Below, in pieces: positions 27,901-36,740 of a DNA stretch of 64,000 nucleotides. Below the pieces are notes generated by a model. The model saw only the letters and a list, made by a program, of their open reading frames with translations, was not told the origin of the DNA and ran no database searches. Source of the DNA: Planctomycetia bacterium. GTDB lineage: Bacteria > Planctomycetota > Planctomycetia > Gemmatales > HRBIN36. Made by a program: the position numbers and the translations under genes. The first letter of the stretch is position 1. The number at the start of each line of letters is the position of its first letter. The DNA lies in assembly GCA_016795155.1 (NCBI GenBank), contig JAEUIE010000068.1, positions 29,611-93,610 of the forward strand, written 5' to 3'.

Positions 27901-28326
27901 CACGCTCAGTTCCGAATTCGACCTGAAGCATGGAATGCGGTATTGTCGGGCTATCGCCTGGGATGGGCCGAGAACCATCGTTCTGCCTGCGAGGTCAATC
28001 AGCAACAGATTGCCAACGTAGCGATGGCTTATCCAGAATTACTCAATGCACAAGGCGAAGCAACTGAGGCATTGCTGGACAAGGTATATCAAGTGTATGG
28101 CTCAAGGCCTTATTGCCCGGATGGAGGGAAATATCGTTACTACTCCAGTAATCACTCTTGTGAATGTTCTATTCATGGAAATGCCGTGGTTGCCCCCAGG
28201 CAATTGCTTGGACCAGCCACGGACAGTGAAACGGCTCGTACCATAGCACAGTTCAAGGGAATGTCAGCCACGCTTACCTTCCTTGAAGATGGGTTACATG
28301 CTGTGGTAACAATCGACAGGAAATAG
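24988..28326 (+). CDS. Large exported protein with an internal DUF1559 domain
   Basis: A 1112-residue planctomycete-type protein. The start at 24988 follows GAGGG and gives a signal peptide (MWRWIILSLLLLTVIVANQ). The middle region (about 575-755) is a DUF1559 domain: RESNLRQVLIAMHNYH, then LLPYLEHDNLY, the DGTSNTIGL turn and a closing ACDGSIYRL. It lacks the prepilin N-terminus that usually precedes DUF1559. Two short pseudopilin-like segments with a CP-x-GG-x-Y motif are also present, near 435-445 and near 1040-1065 (PYCPDGGKYR, followed by CSIHG). The rest has no recognised domain. Probably an exported structural or surface protein. Confidence 0.8.
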   Translation: MWRWIILSLLLLTVIVANQAQEKSATSKAWTYAKAMELYNRSPRDSYLQYVALQTARREKTSPDHLQSMQWRLNRMGRREGVDLFNTFSGALAVQESLQLDTMLDQPENQRAFARPAPTKEAIPDTLEKEQPPEKLKKIEKVKVASLQGPTIKSHPWETMLAGRKPEIGELALCVPEDFYFIEFPSAAKLMETLKTTNLWSGHLLAQMLGASQSQDVEKRIKTQLGIQGIPPALIDAMGLKGIAVAGSDLYLADGSDITLLVKGEQLLQLRNWTDGALANKPGIEVKEGQYLGVPYQFKATQDRQVHVYTADPLPDLHVRSNSLPAFKKVLAAIQGKDDQGNTVTRLGDTQEFKYIRTILPKQAKEEDGLVYLSDPFIRRLLGPRVKLTQQHRLRAFNHLKMIEKAALMFKTEQGRSPQSLEELHEKGCAPGIFGQGKWACPAGGNYLLSEDKMSAISSVFGRPTQLTPLLEIPLEEVSQADAQAYQSFLQEYNQYWRTFFDPIAVRIKVTPEQFRLETVVLPLIDNSIYTGMAQALGGKPVPFDAISVPPRTIHSFAGHINKDALLPFLPGEEVKTATPSIIRESNLRQVLIAMHNYHGDYNHMPSRAIFSKKDKKPLLSWRVQLLPYLEHDNLYKEFKLDEPWDSEHNKKLISRMPKIYSSGKAELDKEFKTRLQVPVHEKSVFPLGESKLTLGQITVGDGTSNTIGLLEVASSHAVIWTKPDDLNVDLTKPLEGIIEKDTDEFLVAACDGSIYRLKNTIPVPTMSSLIQWRDGIPVSFGDPVAQNQRMRNPLAEIPNLNMPLLRDFLTKGIGDQITYHVLDASQPINAEVSGFLGALSTMGEMAPRTFGAEMIVFGMLGQSLTNPACMVIPVNHVETVDRFLSEVDQRLAEIPKHIVDFLRTEQYQIKQGEHMVRVYGIKVLGFSFRVAWARFGQWLVFTNHPALIEELAQHYSHVQPARIPTNAIAGHAQFRIRPEAWNAVLSGYRLGWAENHRSACEVNQQQIANVAMAYPELLNAQGEATEALLDKVYQVYGSRPYCPDGGKYRYYSSNHSCECSIHGNAVVAPRQLLGPATDSETARTIAQFKGMSATLTFLEDGLHAVVTIDRK

Positions 28327-28414
28327 CAATACGGCTGCAATCTGACGGTTGGGCAGGCGAATAACAATAGCCCATCGGTCATGTTGCGGTCAAAAAGAAA
28401 GCTATAGTTGTTTC

Positions 28415-29167
28415 ATGTCCACTGAAACCCGCTCACGTTCACTGACAAGAACGGAATCGCTCTTTGCTCCTGACGTTCCCGTTGAAGAACGTCAAAAGTC
28501 ATTAATTGAACTGGATCATTTGGCCCGGCCTGATCAGGATACGATGGCTGCCGTCATTCCATTGCTGAACGATTCTGATGAATCTTTGAAAAACATGGCA
28601 GCCAATGTGCTGAGTCACTGGGGACAACAGGCGGTTACCATGTTGTTGCAGGCATTACGCTCAACTACACCGGTGGAAGTCCCGTATCGCCTGGCCATCA
28701 TTGAACAGTTGAGGCGAATGGGTCCAACTGCAGTTCGTGCGGAAACCCTGTTGCGTAATCTGCAATCTGACCCTGATGTCGGTTCTGCAGCCAGCGATGC
28801 TCTCAGTGCAGTGCGTATGGATATGGAAGACCTGGCGGCTCGCCTGATTCATCACAGTGGTGAACTGCTTCTGCTGGCATGTGCCGTAGCTGCTCCAGTT
28901 ATAGCCATGCGAATGGCATTGCCTGCACAGGCATTACCTCCGCTGGGATTTACCATTGGCATGGCATCCTTGGTCGTCGTGGGATTAATGCTGGCTCGTT
29001 TTGTTTATGCAGATGATATCTTTCATCGCCCTCTCCATGAGGAAACGATTCGGCCTACGAGGATGGCGCCCTATCTTTTGATGGTTATTGGCGGGGCTGT
29101 CATTGGAACTGTCATCGCACTGGTTCATTGGGCCTGTGGCGGCATGATCCAGCAATGGTTTAAATAA
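28415..29167 (+). CDS. HEAT-repeat-like membrane protein
   Basis: A 250-residue protein starting at 28415. Residues about 25-130 are repeated amphipathic helices of the HEAT/armadillo kind (MAAVIPLLNDSDESLKNMAAN and two further units). Three hydrophobic segments follow at about 148-167, 178-198 and 220-243. Helical-repeat plus membrane proteins of this kind are usually scaffolds. It lies between the DUF1559 protein and the PQQ propeller, with short spacers, and may be cotranscribed with them. No function is recognised. Confidence 0.65.
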   Translation: MSTETRSRSLTRTESLFAPDVPVEERQKSLIELDHLARPDQDTMAAVIPLLNDSDESLKNMAANVLSHWGQQAVTMLLQALRSTTPVEVPYRLAIIEQLRRMGPTAVRAETLLRNLQSDPDVGSAASDALSAVRMDMEDLAARLIHHSGELLLLACAVAAPVIAMRMALPAQALPPLGFTIGMASLVVVGLMLARFVYADDIFHRPLHEETIRPTRMAPYLLMVIGGAVIGTVIALVHWACGGMIQQWFK

Positions 29168-29242
29168 TCAGACTTTCATTATTCCTGAATGCTCCCTTCG
29201 TACAACATCTTCACACCACCCATTCAGGTTGTGAGGAATTCC

Positions 29243-30451
29243 ATGTCACGTTTCCTCGTTTGTCTGATTTTCTTCGTTGTTACAGTTAACGGATATTCAC
29301 AGGACTGGCCACAATGGCTAGGCCCCACTCGCAATGGAAAAATTGACGACACTATCGAACCATGGAGGAAACCACTGGAAGTTGCCTGGACGATTCCAGT
29401 TGGTGATGGGCATAGTTCACCCATCGTGGCCCAAGGCATGGTTTTCCTTCATCACAAACAGGGGACTGGAGACGAAGAAACGCTGACTGCCTGGGATTTG
29501 TCTGGAAAAAAAGTCTGGGAGGCAATAAATCCACGTGCGCCTTTCAAAAGCCAGTTTGGAGTTGGCCCGCGAGCCACGCCAAGCTACTCGGATGGAATGA
29601 TTTACAGCCTGGGTGTGACAGGAATTCTGTTTTGTCGCGATGCCGCCACCGGTAAGGAAATCTGGCAGAAAAATCTGCTGAGCGAGTTTAAAGCAAAGAA
29701 TCTCTATTTCGGCGTTTCTAGCTCGCCTCTGGTAGATGAAAAAAATGTCTATGTGATGCCTGGCGGAGAACTGGGGAGTATTGTTGCATTCAATAAGAAG
29801 ACTGGCGAACTGCTGTGGAAGTCGGGAACGGATCGTGCCAGTTATTCTTCCCCGACCATTACCAGAATGGATGGGAAAAATCTTCTGCTGTTTCAAACTG
29901 AACGTGGAGTTGTTGGGCTTGATCCTGCAACCGGGAAGGAACAATTCAGAATTCCACTGAAAGACCTGTTAAATGAAAGTTCAACAACCCCAGTGCGTGT
30001 GGGCGATCTGATTTTCGCTAGCTCGGTGACATTCGGAAGTATCGGCATCAAGTTGACCTCCACCGAGCCTTATGCAAGTCAGGCCTGGAAAAACAGTCAA
30101 CTCACCTGTTATTTCGGCACTCCAGTAGAATTTGATGGCAGTCTGTATGCGGTAACAGGACAGATAATTAACCCTGCAGCGACTCTCCACTGCATTGATC
30201 CGAAGACAGGTCAATCACTCTGGAGCAAAAAGGGAGTAGGTACTTACCATGCCACCCTGTTGCGAACCAAGGATAAGCTCCTGATGATGGAAGAAAAAGG
30301 CGATCTGGTTATGCTGCAGCCATCGCAAAAAAGTTATGAAGAATTGGCGCGTTCACCACTGTGTCGTATGACTTGGGCGCATCCTGCCTATGCACAGGGA
30401 ATACTATTCATTCGTGATAGCAGGGAATTAAAAGCGGTAAAGCTGAAGTAA
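29243..30451 (+). CDS. Exported PQQ-binding-like beta-propeller protein
   Basis: A 402-residue protein starting at 29243, with GAGGAA five bases upstream and a signal peptide (about 1-19). The mature N-terminus has the planctomycete signature DWPQWLGPTRNG. Repeated Trp-containing blades follow (LTAWDLSGKKVWE, GKEIWQKN, TGELLWKSG, GQSLWSKKG), the pattern of the PQQ-like quinoprotein propeller fold. No PQQ-binding catalytic residues can be confirmed, and most of these planctomycete proteins are thought to be scaffolds rather than dehydrogenases. Confidence 0.85.
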   Translation: MSRFLVCLIFFVVTVNGYSQDWPQWLGPTRNGKIDDTIEPWRKPLEVAWTIPVGDGHSSPIVAQGMVFLHHKQGTGDEETLTAWDLSGKKVWEAINPRAPFKSQFGVGPRATPSYSDGMIYSLGVTGILFCRDAATGKEIWQKNLLSEFKAKNLYFGVSSSPLVDEKNVYVMPGGELGSIVAFNKKTGELLWKSGTDRASYSSPTITRMDGKNLLLFQTERGVVGLDPATGKEQFRIPLKDLLNESSTTPVRVGDLIFASSVTFGSIGIKLTSTEPYASQAWKNSQLTCYFGTPVEFDGSLYAVTGQIINPAATLHCIDPKTGQSLWSKKGVGTYHATLLRTKDKLLMMEEKGDLVMLQPSQKSYEELARSPLCRMTWAHPAYAQGILFIRDSRELKAVKLK

Positions 30452-30458
30452 AATCCAG

Positions 30459-30911
30459 TTATTGCAATGGAGGCGGTGTTGAACTCGGTGGGGCGGGCAA
30501 TGGTCTAGCCTCTGTTCCACCTGGTTGAGGTGAAGTACCTGTTGGTACTCCCGATAATCCGGGATTTGGTTGTAGATCAGGTGCAGGCAAACTGCTAAGG
30601 GGTGGAGGTGTACTGGCGCCGGGGATATAGGGTGTCGGCCCCGATGGCGCTGTGTTGCCTGGAGGAGGCGCTACCACAGGTCCACCTGGTCCAGTACCAG
30701 GTGCCAAGGGTACCAGTGGAGGCGGAGATGCAACAGGGCCGCCAGCAACACCAGGCCCTGTAGGATTCGGATCGCACACTCCACCAAAGGCGCCAATACC
30801 AGCTGAAGCAGGAGGCTTGGCAGGCCAGAAGTGATCAAGAAAATCGGCACATGGAGAGGTACTGCAGCCAGTTACCAGGACTGTTGGCAGGAGCAGGTGT
30901 CGAAGTTTCAT
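30459..30911 (-). CDS. Proline-rich lipoprotein
   Basis: A 150-residue lipoprotein. The lipobox LVTGC places the lipidated cysteine at C16. Beyond about residue 45 the protein is almost entirely Pro, Gly, Ser and Ala (PPPLVPLAPG-type repeats), so probably extended and unfolded. It starts 18 bases after the bamA stop on the same strand, so the two genes are likely one unit. Whether it helps BamA or spans the periplasm is not known. It converges with the PQQ propeller gene seven bases away. Confidence 0.75.
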   Translation of the reverse strand: MKLRHLLLPTVLVTGCSTSPCADFLDHFWPAKPPASAGIGAFGGVCDPNPTGPGVAGGPVASPPPLVPLAPGTGPGGPVVAPPPGNTAPSGPTPYIPGASTPPPLSSLPAPDLQPNPGLSGVPTGTSPQPGGTEARPLPAPPSSTPPPLQ

Positions 30912-30929
30912 ATCAGATCCTGTCTGTAC

Positions 30930-33452
30930 TTACCAGGAAACAGCAACGGTAAACTGAAATACCTGAGTGACATCGGTATCCTTCTTCATCAGCGGGAAAC
31001 CGAAGTCCAGTGCGATTGGTGCCGGGCTCAGCATGGGAACATTGATTCTCAATCCAGCACCGACGCTGAGACGGAAATCGCGAAGGGAAACTTCGCTTTC
31101 TACCGTTCCAAAATCACAGAAGGCAACAGCCATCAGGTTGTCACGGGCATCGAGTGGAATTTGATATTCGACGTTGCCTACCATGTTGAAGGTTCCACCG
31201 ACCTTATAACCATTGACTGAAGGTCCTGCACCGCGGAAGGCAAAGCCTCGCAGATTACGGGCACCGCCCAGGAACCAGCGTTCATACACCGGTGTATCTT
31301 CGCCGCTGAATCCCAGAATACCGTGGAATACCAGTACATGTCGACCGCTTCCATCAGGTCTCTGATAAACAGTGAAGTACTGTGAATCTTCAACAGTGGC
31401 GATGGGGAAGCTATAGCTGCCAAAAGCCTGTTCGAAGCCAATTTCAAATTTATTGCCTTCGGTTGCTCTCAAGAATGAGTCTCGTGTATCGCGAATAAAA
31501 CTGATTCGCGGCGCAAAGAGTGAATTGACGCCTTCCACCGAGGTGTAATCAACGGGTGCATTGATCGCTACATTGCTGACATCAATATTCTCAGCCCGGA
31601 ACCCGACATTGAAAAACCAGGCATCATCGAGACGCTTGCCGATTCCAATACGTCCGCCGAGTCGTTGTTCGTGATACTCTGAGTAGAAGCGGTTAAAGAA
31701 GTAACCTCCCAGATTGAGGCTATAATCGGAGTTGAACAAAGAAGGTTCAGTCCAACTGACACTGTAATTACTGAACTGGTTACCGGGCTGAGCACGAATG
31801 GAGAATGACTGTCCACCACCCCGGAATGCACGTCCGCTGCTGAAATCATCCCAACTGGTGGGGAACCGCAGGATATCAAAGTTGCGTTCATTCAGTGCAA
31901 ACTGAAGGTTGACACCTGCATCCGACCCGACTGCTGCTCCCACATTCAATGAACCGGTTCGATCTTCTTCAACCTGTACGATGGCATTCTTGAATGCTGA
32001 GGGGCTGTCAGGATCTTCCAGGTAAATGCGAGGCCCGCCATTCATCATGTTGAAGATACCCAGTCGAGCCAGATTGCGTTCACTTTCACGTATCCGGGTA
32101 GCATCAAGGATTTGTCCGGGCACAATACGCAACTCTTTTCGGATCACATCATCGCGTGTCACCGTGTTGCCGACAATCTTTGCCTCGGCGAGGTAAGTAA
32201 CGCCCGGGCTTTCGTCGACCTTGTAAACCACCGTCATCACTCCAGGTTCAGTTGAGTAATTGAACTCTGGTGCAATCTTGGTTCCATAGTAGCCTCGCTT
32301 GCCATATTCATCCTGCATGCGGATGAGGCCAGCCTGCATTTCTTTCATCGTGTAAGTCTGTCCCGTTTTCAATTGATTGTGTGCAAGCAGGATTTCGTTA
32401 TCGATCTTCTGATTGCCTAGTACTTTTACATCCCTTACCAGATATTGTGGTCCTTCTTCAACCACGATGTTGATCTCGACACCTGACATGTCCTGCGTCC
32501 AGGTGACGTTCTTCCGGGCTTTTACATCGAAGTAGCCATAGGTTTTGTAATACTCGATGATCTTGCTGATATCCTGTTCCAATGACATGGGATTGTAATC
32601 GGAGCCGAACAACCCAAAAAGCAAATCACTGGTATCCATCTTGGAACCAATGCTTAAGCGAGCTGCGGATACAAATGTCGCGCCAACAATGTTCACTTTC
32701 TTGACGCGTACAACCGGTCCTTCCGTGATCTGGAAAACGACGCGAGTATCTTCCTGGCGACTGCCTTCGGCCAGATGTACCTCGGCGAACCAGCGGCCTT
32801 TGCTGTGGTAATGCTGTTCCAGCTTTTGACATGCGACCTTATTCAAGGCCACATTCATAGGGAAGCCTTTTTTCAAACCGGTATGCAATTCGAGATCATC
32901 CCGGCTGATGTGGCGTGCCCCCTGGTAGACAATTTCTTCAATGAGTGGCCGTTCAAGCACATGAAAAGTCAGAACTTTGCCCTCAGGTGTGTCAATCTCT
33001 TCTACACGTACTCCGCCGATGTATCTCCCTGTGGAATCCAGAGTTCGCACATCATTGCGCACTTTTTCAGCGATGTAGGGCTGTCCTTCACGACTGCTGA
33101 TCTGATTTTTCAATTGATCTTCCACGAGTCGGCGATTGCCGACGAATCGAATCTTGGTAATGTTTTGCGATGGTGTTTGTTGTAAACCCAGTGTTTCCGT
33201 TGTTCGAGGTGCAGGGATTACCAGCGTAGGAGTTGGCGGAGCTTGAGGATTGATCATGCTTTGCAGGTCTTTAGCCTGCGAAGGCAATAAAGTCTGCAAG
33301 CCGCGCGGCGGTTCGGGTGGTTCCGGTGGCATCTGTGCCAGGGATTTGGTTATCCCGAAGAATGGAACAGCAAGCAGCAAGACAAGGGAAATACGCCAGG
33401 TATTTCGATTGTGATTCAGCGAGCTATGAATACAGACAGTGCTGCCCGGCAT
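30930..33452 (-). CDS. bamA: Outer-membrane assembly factor BamA
   Basis: Inserts beta-barrel proteins in the outer membrane. The 840-residue protein has a signal region (about 20-40), a Pro-rich linker (MPPEPPEPPR), several POTRA domains (about 95-480), and a C-terminal barrel of the Bac_surface_Ag family with the family segment RFGG-like FRGAGPSVNG and a C-terminal aromatic residue (FTVAVSW), the usual barrel signal. It has the ATG at 33452 with GGGAGC upstream. It supports an outer membrane in this organism. A candidate promoter lies at about 33502-33530. Confidence 0.93.
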   Translation of the reverse strand: MPGSTVCIHSSLNHNRNTWRISLVLLLAVPFFGITKSLAQMPPEPPEPPRGLQTLLPSQAKDLQSMINPQAPPTPTLVIPAPRTTETLGLQQTPSQNITKIRFVGNRRLVEDQLKNQISSREGQPYIAEKVRNDVRTLDSTGRYIGGVRVEEIDTPEGKVLTFHVLERPLIEEIVYQGARHISRDDLELHTGLKKGFPMNVALNKVACQKLEQHYHSKGRWFAEVHLAEGSRQEDTRVVFQITEGPVVRVKKVNIVGATFVSAARLSIGSKMDTSDLLFGLFGSDYNPMSLEQDISKIIEYYKTYGYFDVKARKNVTWTQDMSGVEINIVVEEGPQYLVRDVKVLGNQKIDNEILLAHNQLKTGQTYTMKEMQAGLIRMQDEYGKRGYYGTKIAPEFNYSTEPGVMTVVYKVDESPGVTYLAEAKIVGNTVTRDDVIRKELRIVPGQILDATRIRESERNLARLGIFNMMNGGPRIYLEDPDSPSAFKNAIVQVEEDRTGSLNVGAAVGSDAGVNLQFALNERNFDILRFPTSWDDFSSGRAFRGGGQSFSIRAQPGNQFSNYSVSWTEPSLFNSDYSLNLGGYFFNRFYSEYHEQRLGGRIGIGKRLDDAWFFNVGFRAENIDVSNVAINAPVDYTSVEGVNSLFAPRISFIRDTRDSFLRATEGNKFEIGFEQAFGSYSFPIATVEDSQYFTVYQRPDGSGRHVLVFHGILGFSGEDTPVYERWFLGGARNLRGFAFRGAGPSVNGYKVGGTFNMVGNVEYQIPLDARDNLMAVAFCDFGTVESEVSLRDFRLSVGAGLRINVPMLSPAPIALDFGFPLMKKDTDVTQVFQFTVAVSW

Positions 33453-33501
33453 GCGTTGCTCCCGCGTCCGTGCGGATAAGTTGCGTCAGTTCGCATCGCG
33501 G

Positions 33502-33530
33502 GCTTTAGCGGAAGTTAGAAAAAGTGTCAA
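33502..33530 (-). promoter_or_regulatory. Candidate promoter of bamA
   Basis: On the minus strand TTGACA (33530-33525) is a perfect -35 consensus, followed after 17 bases by TAAAGC (33507-33502), which matches the -10 consensus at only three positions. A start near 33495 would give a leader of about 43 bases. Confidence 0.3.
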
Positions 33531-33594
33531 GACATGCTGCGAAACAGTTTGAACGGGCTAGAGCAAGTTGCTTAGATTATACGACTTGCCTGTA

Positions 33595-34128
33595 TCAGCT
33601 AGATTCGCCAGTGGAAGGGGTATCTGCATCCTGGGCTACTCGCCTTTCTGCGTAAAGCAAGGGGAGTTGCCTTTCCAGCATCGCCCGGCGATCATCTCTG
33701 ATGCGTTGGCGATGTCGGAAGCCAAATCGTCTGATTGAAATGATGTCCCACCCAGCCAGGAAAAAGAGCAGCATGAGAATGATAAGCAGCACGGCAACAT
33801 AACGTAGAGATCGGTAAAGAAAAGCTTCTTGTTCCGCTGTCAGTTTTTGTCCGGTTCCCTTGATCTGCTCTCCAAGCGTCAACAGTTCATCAAGTCCCTG
33901 GGCAATTTGAAAGACATAAAGTCCAGCAATCATGGCAGCTAGGATGAGGAGCAGCACACAACCTGCAAGTCGCCGCCTGATACTCCATCGATGATAGGCG
34001 ATGTCTGCAGTGCTTAATGACACTTCATTCTGCCTGAGCCAATGCCGGATGCGCAACTGACGGTAGCCAAGTCCCAGAGCTGAGACAGTGGTAATTGTGA
34101 CTACAATCCAAGCAGCGTATTGCTCCAT
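33595..34128 (-). CDS. Two-helix membrane protein, unknown
   Basis: A 177-residue membrane protein. After an N-terminal helix (about 5-22) come a basic stretch, a second helix (about 52-75, LAGCVLLLILAAMIAGLYVF), a soluble loop and a third helix (about 110-128). The C-terminus is Arg-rich. It follows the M28 peptidase gene by eight bases on the same strand and is likely cotranscribed. No family recognised. Confidence 0.6.
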   Translation of the reverse strand: MEQYAAWIVVTITTVSALGLGYRQLRIRHWLRQNEVSLSTADIAYHRWSIRRRLAGCVLLLILAAMIAGLYVFQIAQGLDELLTLGEQIKGTGQKLTAEQEAFLYRSLRYVAVLLIILMLLFFLAGWDIISIRRFGFRHRQRIRDDRRAMLERQLPLLYAERRVAQDADTPSTGESS

Positions 34129-34136
34129 GTTCCAAC

Positions 34137-35180
34137 CTACTTGGTGTTTTTCATCCAGAAGGCCAATACTTTTGCAACTTGCTCCAATGTATCGGCAGAG
34201 CAGTTTTCCGGGATGTCGGTCAGTTTATGCCAATGCGGGTAACTCAATAATCCCTCCCGTGCATTATCAGGCAGTACGGGAATGATATCGATGGCTGGGA
34301 TGCCCACCCGGTGTAATTCGAGGTGATCATCAAGCACCGGCAAGCCACGCTGAGTGACGAAGACCTTGGCACCGTGTTCCTCTGCAATTTTCCAAATGCG
34401 CTCCGTCATTTGCGGTGCCTTCATCATGGATTCGCCTTCCATGAGGAATCTGGCATTTTTTCCAGCAACCATATCGAGCAGAATAGCTTCCTGATAGGCC
34501 CAGGGAGAATTGCCTGCTTTTACCTGCTTGGCGTATTCGTCCGCGAAAAAACGTGACCCCAGGAAATACTGATCACCACCTTGATCGGATGGCCGGTTAT
34601 CGAGGATATATTCTTCACCATCAAAACAGACAAAATCGATGCCTAATGGTGCATCAAGGGCTTCCAGATGTCGTGCCATTTCCATCATGAAGGCAACCCC
34701 GGAAGCTCCATCGTTGGCTGCAAGAAAAGGTTTTCTCCAGTCTTTGCTGTCCTTTTCCTGGTCAGCCAGGGGGCGTGTATCGTAATGCGTGCAAATCAGC
34801 AATCGCACTTTGCGTTCCGGCTTCCACGATGCAATAAGGTTCGTCAGTTTGACGGGGATCAGAGTGCTGCGTTGTTTTGCCTCAAAATTTTGACGTTTAA
34901 CCGTTAATCCATGATCCTGAAAGTGCTTTTCAATCAGGTCAACCATCTTGGCATGAGCACTGGTGCCACTGATTCGTGGCCCCAGATCGCAAATCGTCTG
35001 CAGATGCTTCATGGCCTGCTGGCCATCGAAGGGTACCAGTGGCTGAGGATAGGTTTTTGCAGAGACACTGGTGGTAGATGCTGAGGCAACAGGTTTTTGG
35101 AACATGAGATAAGCTCCACCTGCGCCTGCAGCGATGAGCAACACCAACCCCATCAGTACATCACGCTGACCCTTCGACAT
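34137..35180 (-). CDS. M28 metallopeptidase, glutaminyl-cyclase-like
   Basis: A zinc peptidase or glutaminyl-peptide cyclotransferase of the M28 family. The start at 35180 follows AAGGGA six bases upstream; longer frames are open to 35258. A membrane helix (about 8-27) anchors or exports it. The metal and catalytic residues are visible: H132, D134, D157, E189-E190, D236 and H318. The motif CFDGEEYILDN followed by FLGSRFFA is typical of the QPCT (glutaminyl cyclase) branch, so N-terminal pyroglutamate formation is possible. The gene lies 65 bases after dapF. Confidence 0.82.
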   Translation of the reverse strand: MSKGQRDVLMGLVLLIAAGAGGAYLMFQKPVASASTTSVSAKTYPQPLVPFDGQQAMKHLQTICDLGPRISGTSAHAKMVDLIEKHFQDHGLTVKRQNFEAKQRSTLIPVKLTNLIASWKPERKVRLLICTHYDTRPLADQEKDSKDWRKPFLAANDGASGVAFMMEMARHLEALDAPLGIDFVCFDGEEYILDNRPSDQGGDQYFLGSRFFADEYAKQVKAGNSPWAYQEAILLDMVAGKNARFLMEGESMMKAPQMTERIWKIAEEHGAKVFVTQRGLPVLDDHLELHRVGIPAIDIIPVLPDNAREGLLSYPHWHKLTDIPENCSADTLEQVAKVLAFWMKNTK

Positions 35181-35245
35181 GAGCATTCCCTTTGGAAGGA
35201 GTCCTTTATTGTACTGAGCCATCAACCGCGATGAACCATGATGAC

Positions 35246-36118
35246 TTAGTCGGGCCAAACACCCTGAAATATTTCGGAAGCGGGTCCGGTCATAAATACA
35301 TGATTACCTGATCCATCCCAATGCAGTTGCAGGTCGCCTCCAGGTAAATGTGCCAGCAACTGCCTGCTAGTCTGACTGGTTAAGACACCAGCAACGCAGA
35401 CTGCACAGGCTCCTGTACCACAGGCCAGGGTAATTCCGCTGCCTCGTTCCCAGGTTCGCATCGTCACTTCGCTGCTGGAATGAATCTGAACAAAATGGAC
35501 ATTAATTCGCCTAGGGAAGGCAGGGGCATGTTCCAGAATCGGGCCGACACTTGAAATGGGTAACTTGCCAACATCCTTGCAGTAAAGAACCACATGCGGG
35601 TTACCCATGGATACACAGGTCATCGCTGGTTCCAGACCACATCCTTCCGCAAGATCAATAACCTGTGTTCCCCAGTCGTCTTCCAGTGGCTGTTGAACTA
35701 CGCTCGGCTTATCCCAGATTGTCGGGATTTTCAATCCATCGAGTATTGGTTCACCCATATCGACCGTCACTTGATGCACTTTGCCTGACGTGACCAGCAG
35801 TTTAAGTTCAAGAACACCTCGGCCGGTTTCGATGGTTAACAACTCTTTTTTCACTAGACCATGGTCGTACACATATTTCGCGACGCATCTGATTCCGTTG
35901 CCACACATTTCGCCTTCGCTGCCATCGGCATTGAACATGCGCATGCGGACATTAGCCCGCTCCGAGGGACAGATGAGGATGAGGCCATCAGCACCAACCC
36001 CGAAATGGCGATCACTAATACGCTTGGCTAATTCAGAAGGATTGCCTGGCGGCTTTTGATTGATGCAATCGACATAAATGTAATCATTGCCAATCCCATG
36101 CATTTTGGTGAAATGCAT
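35246..36118 (-). CDS. dapF: Diaminopimelate epimerase
   Basis: Interconverts LL- and meso-diaminopimelate, for lysine and cell-wall peptidoglycan. The start at 36118 is standard (MHFTKMHGIGND), with GGAG eight bases upstream. The two active-site cysteines lie in CGNGIRCVAKY and in ACGTGACAV. Length 290 is normal. It is divergent from nuoA across about 215 bases, and first of a minus-strand unit with the M28 peptidase and the membrane protein. It shows that DAP metabolism is present. Confidence 0.96.
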   Translation of the reverse strand: MHFTKMHGIGNDYIYVDCINQKPPGNPSELAKRISDRHFGVGADGLILICPSERANVRMRMFNADGSEGEMCGNGIRCVAKYVYDHGLVKKELLTIETGRGVLELKLLVTSGKVHQVTVDMGEPILDGLKIPTIWDKPSVVQQPLEDDWGTQVIDLAEGCGLEPAMTCVSMGNPHVVLYCKDVGKLPISSVGPILEHAPAFPRRINVHFVQIHSSSEVTMRTWERGSGITLACGTGACAVCVAGVLTSQTSRQLLAHLPGGDLQLHWDGSGNHVFMTGPASEIFQGVWPD

Positions 36119-36335
36119 TGATGTTACTCCCCCGGACAATTACTGACATGTACGCCCAATAATGTAAGCATAGCCGATTCCATGCCTTGGTACAGTTGTA
36201 GAGATGAAACCTTGTCATTTTCATAATAGGCGTGGAGTCAACATTCTGAAATGTGATTTCAATTCAACTTGCCCGTCATGATTGCCGCCATACACTGACA
36301 CTGATTTATCACTCCGATGCCAGAAGGTGTTCGAC

Positions 36336-36740
36336 ATGGGAGATGGTCTGAATTCGTTTGTCCCCATTCTTATCTACGTCGTTCTCGTCCTTGGTTTTGT
36401 CGTTACGAGTCTGGGGGCGGCTCATCTCCTATCACCATTCAAACGTACCAAAGTCAAAGATACGCCTTACGAATCAGGCATGGACATTGTTGGCGATGCC
36501 CGCCAGCATTTTGATGTCAAATTCTATCTGGTCGCCATTCTGTTTCTGGTCTTCGATATTGAATTAATTTTCCTCTACCCCTGGGCAGTGAGTGCTTACC
36601 AGCCTGTAGAAGGGGAAGCGACCTCCGGTATTCCAGTCATGCTGCGTGATCCAGTCTTTGCAGTCATGCTGGTCTTCCTGGTGACCTTGGGTATTGCCTA
36701 CATTTATGCCTGGAAAAAAGGGGTATTCAAATGGCGGTAA
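36336..36740 (+). CDS. nuoA: NADH-quinone oxidoreductase subunit A
   Basis: Membrane subunit at the hinge of the hydrophilic and membrane arms of complex I. The start at 36336 ([14 protein letters not shown]) follows GAAGGTG. Three membrane helices are seen (about 5-29, 63-83, 100-124), with the conserved [27 protein letters not shown] across the first loop. Length 134 is standard. It opens the nuo operon and overlaps nuoB by ten bases. Confidence 0.95.
   Translation: MGDGLNSFVPILIYVVLVLGFVVTSLGAAHLLSPFKRTKVKDTPYESGMDIVGDARQHFDVKFYLVAILFLVFDIELIFLYPWAVSAYQPVEGEATSGIPVMLRDPVFAVMLVFLVTLGIAYIYAWKKGVFKWR

Noticed and set aside
24988..28326. The DUF1559 protein as a prepilin-like pseudopilin
   Set aside because: There is no prepilin N-terminal motif; a plain signal peptide and a very long chain were found instead.
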